From Nocardioides agri (lineage in GTDB: Bacteria > Actinomycetota > Actinomycetes > Propionibacteriales > Nocardioidaceae): a DNA stretch of 64,000 nt. The notes beneath the pieces are model-generated. The model worked only from the letters and a program-made list of their open reading frames with translations. It searched no databases and was not told the DNA's origin. Made by a program: the position numbers and the translations under genes. Positions 58,189 to 64,000 of the stretch are shown here, piece after piece; the first letter of the stretch is position 1; the number at the start of each line of letters is the position of its first letter. Location: assembly GCF_013778305.1 (NCBI RefSeq), contig NZ_JACEIC010000002.1, positions 2,071,669 to 2,135,668 of the forward strand. The letters run 5' to 3'.

Positions 58189-58907
58189 GAGCGCCGGCGC
58201 TGCCGGGCCAGCGCGGCGATCGCGAGCAGCGTGGCGAGCAGGCCGAGCCCGAACGCGCCGACGGCCAGGAGCGGGGCCTCGCCGTTGCCGCGGCCGCTGG
58301 GATCGGTGTCGGCCCGCACCGCGGTGAGCGTGTCGACCGCCGAGGCCGCCCCGTCGGCGCCCGGGTCGTCGGGGGTGACGACTAGCGTCGGCGCCGGCCG
58401 GTCCAGCTGCTCGGGGTCCTGGCCGCCGGCGGGCACCTCGGTCCACGCCGACTGGCCCTGCTCACAGGTCTGGATCGTCGGGAAGGACAACGTGGTCCCC
58501 GCGTCGGGCGGGAGCACGAGCGCGATCTCGAGGACGTCGCGCTCGCCCTCGGGCAGGGGCTCCTGGGCACGAAAGGTGACCGCGGCGACGCGCTCGGTGA
58601 GGCGGGCGCCGTGGGCGTCGACGACCGGCGGGTCGAGCGGCACCACCTCCTGCTCGACGTCCCACAGCGGGTGCCTGGTCGGTGTCACCGCGGTGATCGG
58701 CTCCGGGATCCGGATGGTGACGGCGGTCGTCGCCGAGCCGTCGCACCCGTGCCCGATCGCGAACCGGAGGACTGCGGGTTCCCCCGCCTGGGTCGTGGAC
58801 GGGGTGAGCGTCACGTGCGCGGTGGCCGGCGCGGCGACCGCGAGGCCGAGGAGGGCGACGGCGGGCGCCGTCCCGCGGAGCAGCCAGCGGGCAGCGGGCC
58901 GGGCCAC
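58185..58907 (-). CDS. YcnI-like (DUF1775) copper-binding protein
   Basis: 240 aa from a GTG with a perfect AGGAGGAC ribosome site. Signal peptide ends ATA-HVTL, so His31 becomes the N-terminal copper ligand; HPLWDVEQE contributes the Trp of the monohistidine brace known in YcnI. VTFRAQEPLPEGERDVLEIA and FPTIQTCEQGQSAWTEVP are family segments. A C-terminal helix anchors it outside the membrane (near 210-232). It chaperones copper to the CopC-CopD importer that follows with a four-base overlap. Confidence 0.92.
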   Translation of the reverse strand: MARPAARWLLRGTAPAVALLGLAVAAPATAHVTLTPSTTQAGEPAVLRFAIGHGCDGSATTAVTIRIPEPITAVTPTRHPLWDVEQEVVPLDPPVVDAHGARLTERVAAVTFRAQEPLPEGERDVLEIALVLPPDAGTTLSFPTIQTCEQGQSAWTEVPAGGQDPEQLDRPAPTLVVTPDDPGADGAASAVDTLTAVRADTDPSGRGNGEAPLLAVGAFGLGLLATLLAIAALARQRRRS

Positions 58908-58944
58908 GGCAGTCCTCCTGCGTCGGGGTCGAGTGATCGCCGCC

Positions 58945-58996
58945 ACACCATCACGATGCGGAACTCTTGTCAAGGATGTGAACTCAGGACGATACT
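58945..58996. promoter_or_regulatory. Divergent promoters of the copper operon and the tautomerase gene
   Basis: Minus strand: TTGACA (58973-58968), 17 bases, TGGTGT (58950-58945), leading to ycnI. Plus strand: TTGTCA (58967-58972), 18 bases, GATACT (58991-58996), leading to the tautomerase. The two -35 elements overlap. Nearby, GGATGT/ACATCC and GTGAAC/GTTCAC form interleaved inverted pairs (58975-59012 region). No CsoR-type GC-rich site or CopY box is seen. Confidence 0.5.
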
Positions 58997-59068
58997 TGGA
59001 ACATCCGTTCACAACATCGAACCAAAGTCGTCGATCTGACCGGCGGCTGCAGCCGAGAGGGACCACCC

Positions 59069-59296
59069 ATGCCGAACATCACCGTCGAGCTGCTCCGCGG
59101 CCGGAGCATCGAGCAGCGCCGCGCCTTCGCGCGTGCGGTCGCCGACAGCGCCGTCGAGATCCTGGGCGCCCGGCGTCAGGACGTCCGGATGGTCTTCACC
59201 GAGATCACCCCCGACATCGTCGCAAACGGCGGCGTCCTCGCCAGCGAGGACGAGAGCCGCGCGGGCGTGGTGGCGGCGCTCGACGGGAGCGACTGA
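59069..59296 (+). CDS. 4-oxalocrotonate tautomerase-like protein
   Basis: 75 aa, normal for the family (60-75). MPNITVELLRGRSIEQRRAF opens it, with Pro1 (after Met removal) as the catalytic base, Arg10/Arg-rich AVADSAVEILGARRQDVRMV and the conserved FTEITPDIVANGG. It tautomerises enol/keto acids in aromatic meta-cleavage pathways or acts as a dehalogenase-like relative. No aromatic-degradation genes stand next to it, so the substrate is open. A 17-bp terminator follows. Confidence 0.9.
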   Translation: MPNITVELLRGRSIEQRRAFARAVADSAVEILGARRQDVRMVFTEITPDIVANGGVLASEDESRAGVVAALDGSD

Positions 59297-59328
59297 CCGC
59301 GCCGGCTTCCACCAGCAACCGCGAACGA

Positions 59329-59366
59329 CGAAGCGGGCCCGGAGGAGAACCTCCGGGCCCGCTTCG
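59329..59366. terminator. 17-bp bidirectional terminator
   Basis: CGAAGCGGGCCCGGAGG (59329-59345) pairs perfectly with CCTCCGGGCCCGCTTCG (59350-59366) around a four-base AGAA loop. It stands between the convergent tautomerase and copper-radical oxidase genes and can stop both transcripts. Confidence 0.88.
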
Positions 59367-59388
59367 TGTTCCACCCATCACCACCGGG

Positions 59389-62300
59389 TCAGCGGCGCAC
59401 CCGGATCGTGTCGGTCCGCACCGCCTTCGAGACCAGGGCGCTGCCCTCGTAGGTGGCGGTGATCTTCAGGCGACCCGGCCGGGTGGCCTTCGGGAGCCGG
59501 AAGGTGACCTTCCCACCGCGCAGCGTGCCGGTCAGGGTGCCGCCACCGCGGACCCTGATCGTCACCTTGCCGGTCACCGCCACCTGGTCGGGTGCCGTCA
59601 CCGTCACCCGGACGACGGCTCGGGTGCCCGTCCTGACCGAGGCCGGCCCCTGCACCGTGATCGTCGGGGACGCCTTGCGGACGGTCACGACGGTCGTCGC
59701 CGACGACGCCTGGTGCTGTGCGTCACCGGCGTACCGCAGGGTGAGCGTGTGCCCACCCGGCTGGAGCGACCGGGCCGGCAGCGCGATGCTGACCTTCCCG
59801 CCCGCCACCGTGCCGGTGCCCAGGACGGTCGAGCCGAGGCTGACCGTCACGGTGCCCGTGGCGGTGGCGGGGGTGACCGTCGCCGACACCGTGCCCGCCT
59901 TGCCGAAGGTGAAGGTCGGCACCGATCCGGCGATCGTGGTCGACTCCGGCGCCGGCGGAGGCGGCGTGGTCGACACCTCGGTCACCGTGATCGTCACCGT
60001 GGCGGGCGCGGACTCCGCCGTCCCGTCGGTGGCGCGGTAGCTGAAGGTGTCGGTGCCGTGGAACCCGGCCGCCGGCGTGTAGGTGAGCGACCCGTTCCCG
60101 GCGAGGGTGACCGAGCCGTGGCCCGGCTGGGTGACTCCCGTCGCCGTGACAGGGTCCGCGTCGGCGTCGGTGTCGTTGCCGAGCACGCCGGGCGCCGCCA
60201 CGCTCAGGGCGGTGCCCTGCTTCGTGCTGTACGCGTCGGCGGTCGCGACCGGCGCCGTGTTCGGCGGCGGACCCTCGAACAGCTCGGTGACCTCGTCCGG
60301 TGACAGCTCGTGGCCGTACATCCGGAAGTCGTCGACCAGGCCGTTCCACCGCGGGTCGGGCCAGCTGGTGCCGCCGATCATGTTCGCGGTGGTGTTGCCA
60401 CCGGCCCCGATGTCGCCGATGTCCAGCGTGAAGTCGGTCCGCGTCCCGACGAGCTCGCCGTCGAAGTAGAGCCGACCGGTCTCGCCGTTCATCGTGAACA
60501 CCACGTGCGTCCACTCGTTCAGCGGCAGGTCGTTGCCCGCACCGAGCGTCAGCCGCTCCTGGACCGGGTTCCCCGGCGCCTTGAACGTGGCCGCGAACCC
60601 GGAGGCACTGTTCGCCGGGCCGGCCTGGGTGTTGGACTGCAGCAGGAAGAACGAGTCGGTGCTGCTGCCGATCTGGAGCAGCGGGACCCAGTTGGGCAGC
60701 GCCCGGGGGTTCGTCCAGATCGACACCGAGAACTCGTCGCTGAGGTCCTGGTCGAGGTTGTCGGGCAGGTCGATGTGGTTGCCGGTGGCCGATGCGCCAC
60801 CCGGCAGGTCCACGACCGTGCCCAGCTCCTCGTCCTCCGCCCAGGCGGTGGTGCCGCCCAGCTCGGCGGCGCCGACCGAGTCGTCGAAGCCGGTGTTCTC
60901 GGCCGTGGCGCCCGTGCCCTCGTCGAGGGCGTAGCGGACCTGCGGCGCGTCGACCGCCGGAGCCGGAGCCACCACGATCGTCACCGTCGCCGGCTCGGAC
61001 TCGTGCTCGCCGTCGCTGGCGCGGTAGGTGAAGGTGTCGGCCCCGGCGAACCCGGCGTCCGGCGTGTAGGTGAACGAGCCGTCGCCGTTGAGGGCGAGCC
61101 CACCGTGGTCGGGCTGCGTGGCACCGACCGCGGTCAGCTCCTCGCTGTCCGCGTCGACGTCGTTGCCGAGCACACCCGGCGCGGCGACGACCAGCGCCTG
61201 GCCCTGGTCGGCCGTGTAGCGCTCGCCGGACGCGACCGGGGTCACCGGCGGCGGGGGTCCCTCGTACAGGTCGGTGACCTCCTCCGGCGACAGCTCGTGG
61301 CCGTAGAGCCGGAAGTCGTCGACCTTGCCGTTCCACCGCTGGTCGGGCCAGCTGGTGCCGCCGATCATGTTCGCGGTGGTCGTGCCGCCGATCCCGACGT
61401 CGTCGATGCCGAGGCTGAAGTCGGTGCGCGTGCCCACCAGCTGACCGTCGAAGTAGATCTTCCCGGTGCTGCCGCTCATCGTGAAGACCACGTGGGTCCA
61501 CTCGTTGAGGGGCAGCTCGTCGTTGGCGGCAGCGCCGCCGTTGCCCAGCGTCAGCCGCTCCTGGGTCGCGTTGCCGGCCTGCTTGAACGTGGCCGCGAAC
61601 CCGGTGTTGCCGGCGGCCTGGGTGGCCGACTGGAGCAGGAAGAACGTGTCGGTGCTGCTGCCGATCTGGAGAAGCGGGACCCAGTTGGGCAGCGCCCGCG
61701 GGTTCGCCCAGATCGACACCGAGAACTCGTCCTCGAGGTCCTGCCCGATGTTGTTCGGCAGCACCACGTGGTTGGCCGTGGCGGCCGCGCCGCCGGGCAG
61801 GTCCACCGCGCCGCCGAACTTGCCGGCCGCCGTCCGCCACGCCGGGTTCAGCGTGGCGGCGCCGACGGAGGCGTCGGTGCCGGCGTTGGCCTCCGTGCCG
61901 CCGCCGACCGCGTCGAAGGTGTAGTGCACGGGCACCCCGGGCGCCGGCGGCGGCCGGAGGACCGTGTGGCTCACCGTCGCCGAGGAGCCCCGCCAGCCGT
62001 CGGCCGGCAGGTAGCGGACCTCGACCTCGTGGTCACCACGCGTGAGCGTGACGTCGGGGAAGGTGACCGCCCCGTCCACGAGGTCCGCCGGGGAGCCGAC
62101 GCGCGCGTCGTCCACCCAGAGCTCGACCTGGCCCTCGGCGGGCTGGTCGTCGGAGCCGTCGACAGTCGTCGATACGCTGAGCGGCTCGCCGAAGGCCGAC
62201 GGGGAGGCCGGGCTGACCGCCACGGTCGTGGTGGTGCGCAGGGAGGAGCCGTCGGCGTACAGGCTCGCCACGTCGGCCGCGCCGAGCGACGTCGTGTACA

Positions 62301-64000
62301 GCCGGACGTCGTCCATGAGGCCGTCGTACGACGGGTCCGGGTAGCCGTTGCGGCCCAGCCAGTTGTTGGTCGTCGGACCGACGTCGGTCATGTCGATCGT
62401 CAGGTCGCTCCGGCTCGCGATCTGCACCCCGTTGAGGTAGAGCGTGCCGACCGCGCCGTCGCGGGTGAACACGACGTGGTTCCACTGGTTGGCGGTCACG
62501 TCCTTCGTCGGCGCGGCGTAGACGCGCTCCTGGAGCGCGCTCCCCTTCGCCTTGAAGGTCGCGGCGAGACCGGTGTTGCCGGCCGCCTGGGTCTGCATCT
62601 GGATCTGGAAGAAGCTGCCGGCATCCGCCAGCCCGTCACCGATGTGGAACAGGTTGATCCAGTTCCCCTTGGTGTCCGGGCGCACCCAGAACGACGTCGT
62701 GAAGGCGTCCTCCCCCTGGAGCAGGTTGTCCGGCAGGTCGACCGTGTTGGCGTTGCTGCCGCCCTTCAGGTCCAGCGCGTTGCCGAAGGTCCCGTTCGCG
62801 GACCAGCCGGTGGTGCCGACCAGCGTGCCGGACCCGACGGAGTCGTCGGTGCCCGTGTTGGCGGCCGTCGTGCCGGTGCCCTCCTCGAACTCGTAGTGGA
62901 CGGGTGCGTCCGCGAGACCCGGGTCCTCGCCGATCACGACGAGGTCGTCGATCATCAGCCCGGCGCCGGCTCCGGAGCCGGTCAGGCTGAGCCGCTCGGA
63001 CCGCTGGTCGGCGGTGAACGTCCCGACGAAGGTCGCGTACGTCGTGTCGTTGGTGCCCTGCGACGGGTTGTCGGCCGTCGCGGTGAGCGTGGTGTCGAGC
63101 GACCCCACGCTCAGCTGGGCGCTCGCGGAACCGAGGCCGGCGGCCGACCGGCTGTCGCGGGCGTAGCGCAGCGACAGTCGGTACTCACGTCCCGGGTCGA
63201 GACCCTGAAGCGTCCGCTCGATGCTGCCGGACTGGCCGAGCGCGAGCTGGTAGCCCGTGCCGCCGAGGCCGCCGTTGGTCGCGACGGTGCCGCGCACCAG
63301 CTGCACCTGGCTGTCCACGACCCACGGAGCGATCCGGCCGTTGCCCGGAGCGACGTCGATGGTGTTGGGCGGGTTGGCGCCGCGCCACTCGGCGGGCAGC
63401 TTCGGGTACTCGAACTGGTCGACGACCTTCGGGCTGCGCTGGTCCATCGCGACCGTGGGGTCGATGTCGATGATCTTCGCGACCGACGGGGTGCCGTCGG
63501 CGTCGAAGACGAACAGCATGTAGGAGCCCGGGGGTGCGTAGGTGCCGTCCTGCGGGGCGTCGATGGTGACGGTCCCGCCGGCCTGGCTGAACTCCAGGTC
63601 CTGGAAGTTCTGGTCGTTGTTGAAGCCGTGCGTGACCGAGCCGTTGCGGACCAGGGTCACGCGCGAGACCGAGTCGGGCGTCGAGACCTGGAACGACCCG
63701 TCGTACCCGACCTTCTTCGGTGCGCTCGTGATCACCGGCCGCACGGCCGGCGCGTCGCCATCGAAGAGGTAGGACGGCGAGTAGTACTCGACGTCGGTGT
63801 AGTTGCGCGGGCCCGGGGCGCCACCGCCGCCGACCATGAGCCGACCGTCGGGGAGCAGCAGGGCGGAGGAGTGGTAGAGCCGCGCGTGCTCGTACGGCGT
63901 CTCGACCGTCGTCCACTCGCCGGTGTCCGGGTCCCAGATCTCGGCGTTGGTGACGTAGCCGCCGTTGCCGTTGTTCTCGCGGCTGCCGCCGGTGACGATG
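59389..64000 (-). CDS. Giant secreted copper-radical oxidase (galactose/glyoxal oxidase-like), C-terminal part
   Basis: Cut by the right edge; at least 1,537 residues visible. The first part is the end of a kelch propeller (AEIWDPDTGEWTTVE) leading to ARLYHSSALLLPDGRLMVGG, whose Tyr-His pair matches the copper ligands Tyr495/His496 of galactose oxidase, and VTHGFNNDQNFQDLEF with the His581-equivalent in a DUF1929 Ig domain. A DUF642-like domain, three LamG-like domains, two cadherin/VCBS-like domains and two Ig-like domains follow to a basic end (DTIRVRR). The remaining copper ligand/Cys-Tyr lies outside. Oxidises alcohols or aldehydes to H2O2 at the surface; adjacent copper operon would feed it. 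Confidence 0.82.
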   Translation of the reverse strand, partial: IVTGGSRENNGNGGYVTNAEIWDPDTGEWTTVETPYEHARLYHSSALLLPDGRLMVGGGGAPGPRNYTDVEYYSPSYLFDGDAPAVRPVITSAPKKVGYDGSFQVSTPDSVSRVTLVRNGSVTHGFNNDQNFQDLEFSQAGGTVTIDAPQDGTYAPPGSYMLFVFDADGTPSVAKIIDIDPTVAMDQRSPKVVDQFEYPKLPAEWRGANPPNTIDVAPGNGRIAPWVVDSQVQLVRGTVATNGGLGGTGYQLALGQSGSIERTLQGLDPGREYRLSLRYARDSRSAAGLGSASAQLSVGSLDTTLTATADNPSQGTNDTTYATFVGTFTADQRSERLSLTGSGAGAGLMIDDLVVIGEDPGLADAPVHYEFEEGTGTTAANTGTDDSVGSGTLVGTTGWSANGTFGNALDLKGGSNANTVDLPDNLLQGEDAFTTSFWVRPDTKGNWINLFHIGDGLADAGSFFQIQMQTQAAGNTGLAATFKAKGSALQERVYAAPTKDVTANQWNHVVFTRDGAVGTLYLNGVQIASRSDLTIDMTDVGPTTNNWLGRNGYPDPSYDGLMDDVRLYTTSLGAADVASLYADGSSLRTTTTVAVSPASPSAFGEPLSVSTTVDGSDDQPAEGQVELWVDDARVGSPADLVDGAVTFPDVTLTRGDHEVEVRYLPADGWRGSSATVSHTVLRPPPAPGVPVHYTFDAVGGGTEANAGTDASVGAATLNPAWRTAAGKFGGAVDLPGGAAATANHVVLPNNIGQDLEDEFSVSIWANPRALPNWVPLLQIGSSTDTFFLLQSATQAAGNTGFAATFKQAGNATQERLTLGNGGAAANDELPLNEWTHVVFTMSGSTGKIYFDGQLVGTRTDFSLGIDDVGIGGTTTANMIGGTSWPDQRWNGKVDDFRLYGHELSPEEVTDLYEGPPPPVTPVASGERYTADQGQALVVAAPGVLGNDVDADSEELTAVGATQPDHGGLALNGDGSFTYTPDAGFAGADTFTYRASDGEHESEPATVTIVVAPAPAVDAPQVRYALDEGTGATAENTGFDDSVGAAELGGTTAWAEDEELGTVVDLPGGASATGNHIDLPDNLDQDLSDEFSVSIWTNPRALPNWVPLLQIGSSTDSFFLLQSNTQAGPANSASGFAATFKAPGNPVQERLTLGAGNDLPLNEWTHVVFTMNGETGRLYFDGELVGTRTDFTLDIGDIGAGGNTTANMIGGTSWPDPRWNGLVDDFRMYGHELSPDEVTELFEGPPPNTAPVATADAYSTKQGTALSVAAPGVLGNDTDADADPVTATGVTQPGHGSVTLAGNGSLTYTPAAGFHGTDTFSYRATDGTAESAPATVTITVTEVSTTPPPPAPESTTIAGSVPTFTFGKAGTVSATVTPATATGTVTVSLGSTVLGTGTVAGGKVSIALPARSLQPGGHTLTLRYAGDAQHQASSATTVVTVRKASPTITVQGPASVRTGTRAVVRVTVTAPDQVAVTGKVTIRVRGGGTLTGTLRGGKVTFRLPKATRPGRLKITATYEGSALVSKAVRTDTIRVRR
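59976..61935 (-). repeat. Tandem duplicated LamG-cadherin module inside the copper oxidase gene
   Basis: Two units of about 970-990 bases (roughly 60943-61935 and 59976-60942) encode LamG plus VCBS/cadherin-like domains in the same order. Long identical runs at protein level (FSVSIWxNPRALPNWVPLLQ, ANMIGGTSWPD, VDDFRxYGHELSPxEVTxLxEG) and near-identical DNA show a recent duplication. An older, more diverged LamG copy lies near 62210-62905. Confidence 0.85.

Noticed and set aside
1..64000. tRNA, rRNA, CRISPR arrays, prophage, IS elements, integrases or att sites
   Set aside because: No cloverleaf with CCA-like end, no rRNA motif, no regularly spaced repeats and no transposase or integrase were found.

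Overview
The window is GC-rich, tightly packed DNA (almost no intergenic gap over 230 bases) with many GTG starts, frequent ATGA/GTGA gene overlaps and protein families typical of high-GC Gram-positive bacteria. Mycobacterial-type DUF429-RelA/SpoT fusion, ECF42 sigma factor, PadR/DUF1707 pair, DUF664-type DinB, truncated haemoglobin, PucR and several P450/FadE genes point to an actinobacterium of the Nocardioides type (inference from gene content only). I see no rRNA, tRNA, CRISPR array, phage or insertion sequence.

Layout. 1-5.4 kb: the end of a penicillin-binding lipoprotein, a secreted SGNH hydrolase with a perfect CRP-type box, deaD helicase, and a glmS operon headed by a 24-bp perfect palindrome. 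5.6-14 kb: a small protein, YceI, a Tat-exported DUF1501/DUF1800 pair, GNAT, an LLM flavin oxidoreductase behind a KstR-like operator, a universal stress protein and an acyl-CoA dehydrogenase. 14-18 kb: a MerR-thioredoxin operon with a textbook MerR promoter, an SSS carboxylate transporter with a CRP-type box, and PadR-DUF1707. 18-28 kb: DGPF protein, ECF42 sigma factor and M3 peptidase in one overlapping cluster, a GH6 glucanase, an MFS transporter overlapping an unusual zinc-ribbon SDR, a 48-aa zinc-ribbon protein, DinB and truncated haemoglobin. 28-34 kb: RNase H-like/alarmone synthetase fusion, a TetR-P450 pair with its operator, and pseudouridine catabolism (psuK-psuG). 34-39.8 kb: secreted arylsulfotransferase, LysE exporter, PucR and TetR regulators.

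39.8-49.2 kb is a catabolic block: P450, two acyl-CoA dehydrogenase subunits and an acyl-CoA ligase in one overlapping operon, then mmsA, a class III aminotransferase and an FAD amine oxidase, which together fit breakdown of amines/beta-alanine to acetyl-CoA. 49.3-54.7 kb carries small proteins, three acetyltransferases, an acyltransferase-like membrane protein and a hydrolase divergent from its TetR regulator over a long dyad operator.

54.7-64 kb is the most distinctive part: a copper block. YcnI, a CopC-CopD fusion and a secreted cupredoxin-PKD-Cu/Zn-SOD-like protein form an operon, and 0.5 kb further on lies a very large secreted copper-radical (galactose/glyoxal) oxidase with duplicated LamG modules, running off the right edge. 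I infer that the operon handles copper for extracellular copper enzymes.

Across the window more than twenty genes have a -10-like hexamer ending 5-8 nt before the start codon, so leaderless transcription seems common; I used this to choose several starts.
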